Positions 1 to 12,100 of a stretch of 64,000 nucleotides of DNA are shown in pieces. How positions within the stretch are numbered: the first letter of the stretch is position 1; every line of letters begins with the position of its first letter. Source of the DNA: Hirudinaria manillensis (lineage: Eukaryota; Annelida; Clitellata; Hirudinida; Hirudinidae); assembly GCA_034509925.1 (NCBI GenBank), contig CM067538.1, positions 3,463,001 through 3,527,000 on the forward strand, read 5' to 3'. The translations under genes were made by a program, and so were the position numbers. The notes beneath the pieces were generated by a model that was not told the origin of the DNA, made no database searches, and saw only the letters and a list, made by a program, of their open reading frames with translations.

Positions 1-300
1 TACTAGAGCTTTCAGGAGTCGCTCTAGTGCTGGCAGCAACGGATGGCATAAGAAGGCCAATGAGAGCTTACCATAGTCGAAAGTTGAATACAGAGCAGAA
101 AACCAACAGGAATATCCGGCTGATCATCGAATGCGACCTACCAACGGAGAGCGTCAGGAGTTTCAAAGGTCCGAAATATTGGAGGATGGAGGACCTCCTC
201 TGTGGAATAGTTTCTTGGACACCAACCATAAACAAAATTTGGACCTTCACAGTATTTAATGAAATACCCCTTGTGTGGAGAGAGAAAAAATTAGAAATAG
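1..300 (+). mobile_element. 3' end of a LINE-family copy (window edge)
   Basis: Matches, at the level of short blocks, three other places in the window: 11100-11240 (+), 11780-12240 (-) and 30030-30170 (+). Shared blocks include GCATAAGAAGG, AGAGCGTCAGG, a TTTCAAAG stretch and GACCTCCTCT. The copy at 30030-30170 follows a reverse transcriptase remnant, so these are taken as the 3' non-coding tail of one LINE family. No intact coding frame is present. Confidence 0.55.
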
Positions 301-339
301 TTTTCAGTTTTCAGCAGTGAAGGCCGGGAAAATAATTCT

Positions 340-1327
340 TTAATAACACGCTACGGACAATGTCTGCCATCTCCAGATGACATATTTAACCACTGTATTT
401 TCACTCATATAACATATAGTACATTCGATTTTAGGTACCAATGAGCTCCATCTGCGAATTAATTTACATAATTGTCCAACTTTATCATCTCCTCGCTGAG
501 ACATTTTTTGCAATTCGAAAGTGCTAGCTTTTTGCCTAACATTAGAATATACTTGATTAGTGAGCAATCTCAACACATTTTCAGTAGGATTTTGGTCCGG
601 AGTTCGAAGCATACCACTTTAGGACACAGATTCTTCTTCTGGAAAATAACCTTTTTTGGTATTGAGATGTGGATGGGACCATTATTTTGTTAAAAGATAA
701 CCTTATCCATTTGAAATCTATTATATAGGTATAGGAGTTATTTGTTTAGAATTTAAACACATTCTGAGCAATTTTGTTTCCCCTTTAAGACCACCACACC
801 TGATGATGAAGAAATGGCAGCCCAACAATGACCTCCAAAATTTCTTTTCAAGAATGATTTTAGGGACTTCTGACATTATGCCAATAATATTTGAACCCAT
901 ACGGACTGTCAAACTTAAAATAATTTTCATCTGAAAAATTGGAACGTTCCAATTCACATCCAAACTCATCACCTCCTCAATCGAATCCTTTTGCGATGTT
1001 CTGTCAAGAATGTCTTTTACTGGCGCTTTCTATACTTTAAAAATCAGCTTCTCCTAAGGTATCTATATATTGGAGACTTGCTTAAATTCAATTTAAACTT
1101 TTTTTCAAGCCCCGTTGAAGAGCATCTGACAACATTTCTGGAACATTTAAACACTTTTGAAATTTCAGAAAACGACTTTATTTAGCTCATTTAATTCATA
1201 TATTCAAATTTTGCTTCACAATCATATTGAAATTTTGTTAAGTGATAATAGAGGCATGAAATAATTGAAAGAAAACTAGACAAAATGTAAAACTTTAGCC
1301 CCTGTCCTAACCTTATGACACGCATTG
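340..1327 (-). mobile_element. Tc1/mariner relic, same family, truncated at its 3' side
   Basis: Minus-strand frames at 340-612 and 721-972 match the copy at 7665-9272. The first holds TPDQNPTENVLRLL, a decayed form of the SPDLNPxENxW motif around the last catalytic acid. The 5' terminal repeat is at about 1280-1327 and ends ATGACACGCATTG before TA. The other end is missing; it stops near the LINE 3' end at 1-300. Confidence 0.7.
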
Positions 1328-1330
1328 TAT

Positions 1331-3159
1331 CACCATCCGTTTTGAACGTTGAGGTTGAAAGGGCATCTCAGAGTAACGCTGACCAAATATTCGTGAAATT
1401 GTTCAGGTTGGGAGGCGTGGTACATCGCGCGCTTCATGTCTTTTTTATGTCGCTATTTAAATTATTCTAACCCCAATTCAATCGTCATCTCTAAACTCAT
1501 TTTATATGAATTAAAAAATAATTCTTACAGTTTTTATAAACAAAGATTTTGTTTATCTCTAAAATTCCTCCATATCCGATCATAATCGAGCAGTCTCAGG
1601 AGTCAGCCGTCAATTTTATCAGTCATTTATTGCCTTTGAAGAATTGGCTTCACTTTTGTCTTGTAAATTATTATTCAAATAAGTTTGATGTATCCAATGT
1701 TAACATGGTAAATTATCAAAAGAATTTATTCAAATGAAGAATTGAAGCACCACTATGAAAATGGTTGGAGTGACTCACGGCCAGTCACAACGCATAAATC
1801 CTCGATTATTACTCAGCTCTGCCTTGGAAGTTTTCAAGTGACAACTAATTTGCATAAGACGCAGACTACCGTTTCCGCCCTGTCTCTTTTAACTTCTCCT
1901 GTAATAAATGAATTCTACATTATGTGGAAAAGAATCCGAAACTCGATGTAGTGTCATTAAATCCATTGAAAGTCGGACTTGTTTCTCTGATGTTCTCCTC
2001 TTGCTGAATCGATCTTATCACCGTGGTCCATTCAAATAGAACGAATTCTAGTTTTTTAAATCTAGACTTGAGTTTGGTGCCTGTTTCATGCTTTTGAAAG
2101 CCCTATTGACTCGTAAATTGAGTTTGAATGCGTGTGCCCCAGAGTTCACATGTGCGCGTTCGCATAATGCAACTCGATCAAATGAAATAAGTTGTTGTAA
2201 GAGAGATTTTTATTCTTCAGAGTGTCAATTTTCAACGAAAATGAAGCATATCTTGGATTTAGTCGATAGCTCTCCGGTACCTTGATAAGAGACAGGCTAA
2301 AGTCAATTACCAAGCCGAAGTTTTATTGGTTCACAAAGGTTTTGTTGTAGTAGATCTTTACAAGAATCAGAAGGCTATGGAATAAAATCTACCAATGAGG
2401 AGGATAAAAAACTCAGGTGCAATGGAAACTCTTCTATGTAGCTTTCAAAGAAAATCTCTCAACCAGCTTGAAATTAAATATTTGTGGAAATACAATCAGA
2501 AACTATTGCAATAAAATAAAAATAAATAAATATGACACATTTGAACCCCTCAAATAAGGTCACATAGAGCTCACATAGAGTATACATAGAGCGGAAATGA
2601 GTAGGTTAGATTAGGGTCTGGGCAGGGTAACTACTGAATTTTCTGTGAGTTGGCCTTTGCCTATTTTCCATAATAAACTCTCTCACAGACATTGCAAAGC
2701 ATCCCTATTTTCCATAATAAACTCTCTCACAGACATTGCAAAGCATCCGAGGGCTCCTGTAAAGTCATGTAAAACGCGAATTTTTTTAGTATTTCCTAAA
2801 CCTTTTCTCTGGAGGATATTTTTTTTTGATACAATATTCAACAAAATCCAAATTTATTTTGCCTATTATTCATAAGTTTGCTTTGAAGTCATTCCATAGA
2901 AACTTCACCAGGGCAGCAACTGAAGGTAGAGCAAAGTTCTATTAATAGCTAGCTTCTTGCTTGTCCAAAGAAGAAAAGTATAGGCGTTGAAAAATGTTTC
3001 ATCCTCTAATGATGATGGTAATATTAGTAAAAATAACTGGTGGATATTTGGGTGATAAAGTCACTTTCAAGCATTCTGGGTTAAATTTGTTTATTTTTAA
3101 AGCTATCTTGTGTTAAACTGTCAATTTTGATTTAATTTAAACTATATTAAATATTAAAG
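1331..3159. other. Intergenic or 5' intronic stretch, no gene recognised
   Basis: AT-rich sequence with no coding region I can support. The channel's missing 5' exon(s) may lie here or left of the window. Contains one copy of a roughly 220-bp dispersed repeat at about 2335-2560. Confidence 0.5.
2335..2560 (+). repeat. Dispersed direct repeat, copy 1
   Basis: About 220 bp nearly identical to 14805-15030. Both contain AGAATCAGAAGGCTATGG and GGTGCAATGGAAACTCTTC and end in an ATAAAATAAAAATAAATAAA-type tail, consistent with a retroposed sequence with an A-rich tail. Family not recognised. Confidence 0.75.
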
Positions 3160-6100
3160 CCAACACATTGTCACAAAAAGACTGCTGGAAAATTATTCCA
3201 AAGAAGTACTGCCACGATTAGGCAAGTAAGTGATTTGATTCGATTTCCTTCATTATTGTCAAAACAAATCTCTATAGTATAGCATCGATGGTCAAAGGAA
3301 AGTTGAGCGGACTCCGGGCTCAAGCACTTTTTTTAATGAAATCATTTCTTATTTTCGACGAATTTAGGCTAAGCCTTGAATGTTAAATTAAATACTTAAA
3401 TTAAATACTAACTAATTTATATATAAGTAACAGCAAATTATGATAAATAATGACTTTGAACAAGTCAAACCTTGTATCCATCCAAAAAGCCATCTTTTTA
3501 AGTATTCATTAAAAGGCCACAATGGACATAAATTTAAGTATTTGCACATTGATGGCTGGAAAGAGCGTGTCTGGAGCCCCCTGTCTTCTATTTAGACAAA
3601 ACGACTAAATGTCCAATTGATCGAAAAGCAATCGATAATAGTGTCAAAAAAACCTCGAAATTGTTTTGTCCAAAGTTTGTGTTCAAATTACATTAAAACT
3701 TGCCTTTAGGGATAGTTAGATTTTGCGCGAAAATCGTCTCTGTGGGCAGATCGTCCCTTTTATCAGGTGACTAACTAAAATAAAATAAAATCTGTTCCTA
3801 AAAATCACGGCCCTTGGAATTTACCTTAATCTCGGGTGCCCGCAGGTTTTACTGTATTTTCAGACAAAACTTTTTTTATGTAAATATAGCGGAAGAATTT
3901 CGTCATTACTTATTATTATAGACTCTAATGAATGCTGGGCTTATAAAATAGATAGCATCATTGTCAATCGGTATTTTATCCAGACATCTTAGGAGGTAAA
4001 CGTCACCCCCTGATGACTATCATTTGGATCTTTTCCAGATAAGCCCTGCCACTAATGCAAAAAGTTACGCGCGAAAAGTTAAGCCCCACCACTTCTTGCC
4101 ATCTCCAATTTAATGCACGCACGCAACCTTGACTTATTTCTGATGTCTAGGCATTTGAATATTTAAACGCTGAGTTAGGGTTAGGGTTAGCTCACACACA
4201 AACCATCGAATCTTTCTGGCACGTCTACAAGATGCAGAATAAGATGCGCCAATGCGGCACATACTGGTCTTTAGTGGACAGCTACTTGTGTGAGTTCGTT
4301 TGGGGGCAAAAGTACCGAAATACGACCTTTTCATGCAAATTATTAATGATATGTCCCAATTTCATTCTCTTCAATAAAAACTAAAAGTACAAGTTTCATA
4401 TCCTCTTTTTTATAATCCTTTTTTAGATGGTGGGGGTTAACTTGTTGGCGGGACTTATCTGGAAAAGATGCTATCATTTTATTTTTAACTTTAATTAACA
4501 ACTAAATTTTAAGTTTCACTCCAAAATTAAGGTTCGTTTGAAACAGTAACTTTTTTCAGTTGTTTCAATCGGCAAATAGTGTACATAAAATGCGCATCCA
4601 ACATTAATTGTATAAATCATTTAATATTTAGATATACCGACTCAAGTCAAACTGGGTATCTATGTTAATAGTTTTTATTCAATCAGCGAACAAACAATGG
4701 TTAGTGGATTGTTTTATTGATTTATAAAAGATTAAATCAGTTTTTTTAGTTAATTATGTATTTTAATCTAAATGTATTATTAAATCAGAATTAGTGTTGT
4801 TCTATTCGAAAAATCCGAATTTTCTACGTGAAACTGCATGAAGTGGAATCGGATTTCTAAAACCCAATCGCTATGCGAATACAGTCAAATCTCGATACTG
4901 TGCCACCCATCGGGACCAAGCAAAAGTGGCATAGTAACAAGGGTTTGTGAAAACGGTCTTATCAAATAAAAACGGCTTTATTTTCTCAAGTCACCTATCA
5001 GCTCACATTCTAAAGCTCTCAAGAATCGTTGGCTGGCGCATCTTCTTTTAGCGGATCCCGTTGTCTAGCCGATAGCACACCTGCATCACGCTGGACTTGC
5101 TAATCCACCGCTCCAGCTTCACCCTGCACTGTCTTGAACGTGATGTCGTGGCGTTTCTTGAAATCGTTGCTCGCCAAGAAGTCCGAGATGTGCATCAGCT
5201 CGGCCAGTTTCATCGCCTTCTTCTTGATCAGATTGCCGCTGACAGGCAGATTGCCTCTTGCTTGCTTCAGCCACATGAGTGTTCCCTCATCGAGCTTCGG
5301 GTCATTTTCATGCGCTTCGATGGAACTCCAGCTTTGACTGCAGCCTCGACTGCATTCTTCTTGCATTCTGAGAATGCCCTTCACGGTGGTTCTCTTAACT
5401 TAACACCACCCCAACTCGCAATTCTTGTATAAAATCCTCGACATTCACTCTCATTCCTATTTATATTCCCAGTCAATTTTGCCCGTTTGACCAATCCAAT
5501 TCCATGGAATGTTCCATCACTTTCCTTAATCCTCCCCCTCCAACAAATCCTGGGAAAGTATTGACCTGATCGGTATCCGAAAAATTCACCGCTGGAAAAT
5601 TCATCGCCGGAAGATTCACGGCAGGAGAATTTTAAAGGGTCACTGGACGAGGATGATCATTTTGAATAAAATAAGACAACATGCATATTTAAAGATTTTA
5701 TTTAAATCATGATTTAGTTAATAATTAAATTTATAAACCAAGTCCCTTAAATAGTCAATGATGTTCCTTTTATCATACTCTTTTATTATATTTTGAACTC
5801 TGAGAGAGGTTACATTGATGCCGACTACATGTTGTTCCAAATTGCCCTCATTAAGGGCCTGTTCTTTTCTCAAGACTTGGATAAATTTTCATATGGATGG
5901 CTTGCTCCAACAAACTCGTAAAAGGCCCTGTGCCAACCCTCACAGCAATTGCTAATTTTAGGCGAAGTCAAACCATCCTCGTAACAATTCCAGAGTTGAC
6001 ATGAAAATCTTCGGTGGTTTTCGGCCACGCCGATGAGGTCGTCCAATCCCGTCGGCAAACCAAAAGCGGGAGCTGCATAGTACTTGGAGATGTTGCTCTG

Positions 6101-9100
6101 TGGCGAAAATCAGCATTCTCTCGGAACTTTTGCTTATTTGGGAAATCAAAAACTTAGTTTCTTTGCACGTATCTTGAAAACTCCTTTGGAATAACCAATT
6201 CAGTTAACGCAGTGAATTCGACTTAAGGAAAAATGGGATAATATGGGGTACCTATAAAAACATTTTATTAGTGATTTAAGCTATAATTAATTATGTTTCT
6301 CTTTTGCATTTGTCGAACGCACAACGTGATAAGTTCGATGCTAGCACGATGAATATTCCGGTCGGTGAATTTTCCGACTGGGAATATGTCCTTAACTTTG
6401 TGGGTTAGATAAACATTGTTAGGACCATGGTGGCATATTAAATTTATTTTGTATTGAATTTTGTAGGGACCAAGCGAGAGTGACATAATAGCGAGCATAG
6501 TAACGAGATTTGACTGTATTTCGCAATACGAGAAAAACTTGGATGCATTTGTATCCTTCTATCGTTCATATTAAATCAGTAAGAAAAGACTTCGTTCGAA
6601 AGTCGTGCAAGTTGAAAGAAATGACAAAATGGTTCTACTTTCGCTAATCTTGGATAAAGATCAAACTTGCTTTTCCAATAGCATAAAATTGTATCGCTCT
6701 TTCCTTAGATTTAGTTGTTTCTAATTGAAGTTTATAGATTTCAATAATATCATTTTTAACATACTAGTATTGTAGCAGTATAATATACAGGTACATAACT
6801 TCATTATTGCATAAAAATATTTAGCAAATAAAATTTTTTTTATAAACTTCGAAAAATGTAATATTGATAACGTTTGGCTATTGATAACAGGATTATTCTG
6901 TGATCCTCTATCTGAGACAAAGTTGGGTTGACCCACGTCTGTCATTTAAATCCCCAGATGGAAAATTGTTCCAAATGAAGATGGGTGAATATTATTGGCA
7001 AAACATATGGATTCCTGATGTTTTCTTCCGTAATGAAAAAAAAGCGTCATACCATGATATTACAGTTCCAAACCGCTTATTAAGAATAAACAGCACTGGA
7101 GCAATCTGGTATACCATCAAGTAAATTATCTCACTCATATTCAAATATTGATTACGTAAGTATAATTGTTTCAAAAAATTTAATGCATTAGAATATCCGC
7201 AACATTATCGTGTCCAATGAGATTTGAAAAGTATCCACTCGATATTCAAAGATGTCCTTTACTATTTGAAAGTTGTATGTTTTCATAATTACATTTACTA
7301 CAATACAATTAGGATGTGGTAATTATTTCACCTAACTTATTGTTAGTTGGATATTCTACCAAAGCTGTTAACTTTACCTGGTTGGATAACCCTGTTGATG
7401 TTGATAAAGGACTACAACTTCCACAATTTTCTCTGGTCGATAAAAAGTACTATGACTGCTCTCAAAACTACACCACAGGTTTATTTTGTTATTGGTGAAT
7501 TATTACCTTAAATTTCCGATGCAATGAAATTAAAATTATCAGATAATACTCAAAGCATCAGTCAAAGATCTTGTTGTTCATACATGTTCATTAGCTACTG
7601 GGAGATATTAATTTCAGTGATTTCAGACAACTATAGTTTGTAATTTATCAAAAAACTGGAAATACAGTGCGTGTCATAAGGTTGGGACAGGGGCTAAAGT
7701 TTTACATTTTGTCTAGTTTTCTGAAAAACCGTAGCGTGTAATTGCCCAAAGTTTCAATTATTTCATGCCTCTATTCTCGCTTAATAAAATTTCAATATGT
7801 TTGTGAAGCATAATTTGAATATGAATGACACTACTTGGAAAAATCCCTTTGACGTTGTTTAGAGGCGTTTCAAAGATTAAGGATGGTGTCTCTTCCTGTG
7901 CAGGAAATAGCATTTTATTACATGGACCACTATTAGTGGCTATTATAATAAGGTTATATATATAAAGGGTAATGTTAAATAATTATTTTATTAAATAAAA
8001 AAATGCTAGTTAAGCTTATTATAATTGGTTTCTTGGTGAAATGGAGAAAGGACAAATCAAGGCATTAAATGAGCTAAATAAAGTCGTTTTCTGAAATTTC
8101 AAAAGTGTTTTAATGTTCCAGAAATGTTGTCAGACGATTTTTAAAGGATCCAGATAGTTATAGAACCACCTAAGTATAAGGAAGACCTCGAACACTGGAT
8201 CATCGTCAGAAGAGACTTCTTGTTCGTGAAGCTTGCAAGGGAGAATTCTCTTCAACGGTGCTTGAAAAAAAGTTGAAATTGAATTTAACCAAGTCTCCAA
8301 TATGTAGATACCTTCGGAGAAGCCGATTGTTAAAGTATAGAAAGCGCCAGTAGAAGACCTTCTTGACAAAACATCACAAAATGATTCGATTGAATTGGCT
8401 CGAGGAGATGATGAGTTTGGATGTGAATTGGAGCATTGCAATTTTTCAGATGAGAAACATTTTAAGTTTGACAGTCCATATGGGTTCAAATGTTATTGGC
8501 ATAATGTCAGAAGTCCCTAAAATTACTCTTGAAAAGAAATTTTGGAGGTCATTGTTGGGCTGCCATTTCTTCTCTTGGTTCATCAGATGTGATGGTCTTA
8601 AAGGGGAAACAAAATTGCTCATAATGTGCTTAAATTCTAAACAAATACCTCCTATGACTATGAACTAGATTTAAAATGGATAAGGTTATCTTTTAACAAA
8701 ATAATGGTTCCATCCACATCTCAATACCAAAAAAAAGGTTATTTTCCAGAAGAAGAATCTATGTCTTAAAGTGGTCTGATTCGACTTCCGGCCCAAATTC
8801 CTACTGAAAATGTGTTGGGATTGCTCAATAATCAACTATATTCTAATATTAGGTAAAAACCTAGTACTTTTGAATTACAAAAAATGTCTGAGCGAGGAGA
8901 TGATAAAGTTGGACGATAAGAGGCTGAAACTCTTGTTGAAATCAATGAAAGATCGAGTTCAGGAAGTATTTCAAAAAAAAGAATGACAAAACACATTGTC
9001 AGCTTTATTTATTTTAGATTTTAAACGTTTGTTTTAACCAGAAATATAAAGATTTTTGCTTTCAAATGAGGTTCACCGACTTTCACTTTTTATCATATTT

Positions 9101-12100
9101 TCAGTTTTTTTGCTTAAATTACAAAATATAGTTGCCCAAAATCACTGAAATTAACATCTCCAAGTAGCTAATGAACATCTACGTATCATATAAATAAATG
9201 GTTTATACATGACTTTTATAAATAAAATTATGGCTAAAAAACGTGGGTGTCCCAACCTTATGACACGCACTGTATGATAAAAAGGAAAATCAGCGACTCT
9301 CATAATGAAAGCAAAAATCTTTGTTTTTCCAGTTAGAACAAAAGTTTAAAATGTAGAATAAATAAAGTCAATCATGTCTTTTGTCACCCGTTTTTCGAAT
9401 TACTTTTTGAACTCGATCTTTCACCAATTTCAAGAAGGGTTACAGCCTCAGATTGTCATACTTTATCAGCTCCTCGTTCAGAGCGTTTTTGCAATTTCAA
9501 ATTACTAGAGTATTGCTTACTATTGAAATATACTTGATTATCAAGCAATACCACATATTTTCTGCAGCCCAGAAAACTAAGCAAAATGAGCTCAAAATGT
9601 CTTTCTATGAGTGATTTTGAATTTTAAATTTCTATGCCAGTAATATTTGAACCCATCTGGACTATCCAAATTGACACGTTTTTCATCTGAAAATTGCAAT
9701 GCTCCAATTCACCTCCAAACTCATCATCTCCCCGAGCCAATTCAATCGAATATTTTTGTGATCTTCTGTTAAGAATATCTTTTGCTGGAGCTTTTTAAAC
9801 TTTACAAATCCGCTCCTCCGAAGGTATCCGCATATTGGAGACTTGCTTAAATGCAATTTCAGCTTTTTTTCAAGCCCCATTGAAGCATTCTTCTTTGAAA
9901 GCTTCACGAACAAAAGTTCTATTTTGACGATGATCCAGTTCTCGAGGTCTTCCCGATATGTAGTTGGTTCTATGACTATCTGGATCCTTTAAAAATCATC
10001 CGACAACATTTCTGGAACATATAAATCCTTTTGAAATTTCCGAAAACGATTTTATTTACTCATTTAATGCCTTTCTCCATTTCACCAAGATGTCTTCAGG
10101 AGCCCATTTATAGTTTATAATAAGCCTAGCTGACGAACTTTGTTAACTTTGAGCAATTCCCTGATGTGGTTTTCCAGAAAACTAGACAAAATGTAAAATT
10201 TTAGCCCCTGGAACCTTATGACAGGTACTGTATGTTACCATAACCAAAAGAACCTTGGGCCTAAGGGTAATCTTACTGTTAGTGGAACCTCGAGTAATAC
10301 TACTGAAGGTCCTTTTTATTAGATACTCAGATTAAGCTTCGTAGTGGAATACAAATATGCATAGGCATATCAGAAGGAGTTTTCAGTGTAGCATGAGTTT
10401 TTATCACTGACCATCACAGCCTATTTTTCGCTAAACGCAGAAAAGCTAATATTTAAAGCGCAAGTAATTCCAAATTGACTAGGTCTTAAGAGCTCATATG
10501 CATTGACTGTTTCTACCGCTAATACTGCACAGCACAGATTAAAGTTACCTTAAATCGCCGAAATCAAAACTAGTCTGCCATGGATAAGGCAGAAATTTTC
10601 GTTAAAAAAATTAGTTTGCATAAACATATAAAAATTCTAAAATATAGTTTTTAATGTAAAAATATATTACTGTTCTGTGGATGTCGTTGCAACAATTCTC
10701 CACTTATGACAGGGATTCAATCAAATCAATTAAATAGGGATTCGTGTTAACCATTATTAAGTCATTTGATAAGTACGTATACATCTTTCCCAGCTAGAGG
10801 AGGCGTTTTAACAACGGGAGGCTGGAGGAACCAGCTCTTAATCCTTTCGTGATCCACAAGGAATATCAAAGCAGCTGGTAGCTCTTATAGGTAGTCAAAA
10901 GGTCACGTGAAGTCAAATACAGCCAATCAGAAGGCTCTCGTAACAGCCAATAGGAGGACCTGAGGCACAGTTTCCTAGAAAGACGATGTGCGAGTAACAG
11001 CTTACTGCGTACCTCAACTCGACAGGTGGTTCGAGTTCGGTACGAGAGAGGATCGGATGCGATGAACGACGAAGGTCTCGTCACATATACGTATGTTCAT
11101 TGATGGGTGGTGCGCTGAAGGACAAGACCGATAGAAATACCTGTTTGATCAGCGGAAAACGTAAGAAGATGCAAGAGTCGAAACGTTAGGAGAAGGGGCT
11201 TCCTCTTGGAGGATTTCTGTCGGGACTCAACAGGAGTTTCGTTTTCTTCTTTACAGCTTATTTTGTCTATTGTGAAATAAGTTATTGAGTAGACAATTTT
11301 AAAATTGTAATGTTTTTTTCGTTTTTGCTGGTACCCAGTGTTGGTTAAAATATTTTGTGAAAATATATGCAATCAAATTAAGCGGGCAATTAGTATTTTA
11401 TATTAAAATCAAATTATGGATAACTAAATTGAATTGTTTTCATTTTTAAATCTCTGAACTTTCAGGAACTCATTCGTGCATTTCCATTGAATTTGTTTTA
11501 CACCGCGATATCGGTTATTTTATCATCCAAGTATATGTTCCAAGTATGTTGATAGTCATATTGTCATGGGTTTCGTTCTGGATAAGCATCGACGCACATC
11601 CCGCAAGGGTTTCTCTTGGATTGTTAACTGTTTTAACTACAACAACCATGAGTGGAGGAGCAAGGTTGGAAAATTTTGATTCTATTAGTAGAGAGACTAA
11701 AATAAATTAAAGGCTTAAATGTAAGAATCACTACCAATTTAAGATAAATGAATTTTCCCTGAGGACGTCTCTTTTAGCCTATTTACATATAGACATGGAA
11801 TATTGCGAATATTGGTTGCGAGAAACTCCACCTCGGGATTTACTGACAGGGATCCTTAGAGGAGGTCCCCATCTTCAAACGTTTTGGATCTTTGAAATCC
11901 CTGACGCTCTCCGAGGGTGGATGTGCTTGTTTTTCGTTCTGGATTAAACTTTCGGTTACGGGAGACTCGTTCGCCTTCTTATGCAATTACGGGATTGGAG
12001 CGACTTTTGAAAGTTCTCGTTTGGCTTCTTTGTGACGCTTTATTGCCTAACTGAAGCGTTTCCACCTTCCCTTTGAGTGGCTCTTGGTGGACTTTTGTTT

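Noticed and set aside
4171..4189. TTAGGG triplet as telomeric sequence
   Set aside because: Only three units, inside a MITE; not evidence of a chromosome end or fusion.
5134..5432. Plus-strand frames of 67 and 111 codons
   Set aside because: Antisense of the CENP-B-type domain in the pogo-like element.
6900..6902. GTG as a translation start of a separate short gene
   Set aside because: It is an internal codon of a channel exon preceded by a good acceptor at 6890.
7316..7346. Extension of the fifth channel exon to start at 7313
   Set aside because: The acceptor at 7346 restores phase and gives the family sequence [14 protein letters not shown]; the earlier acceptor breaks phase.
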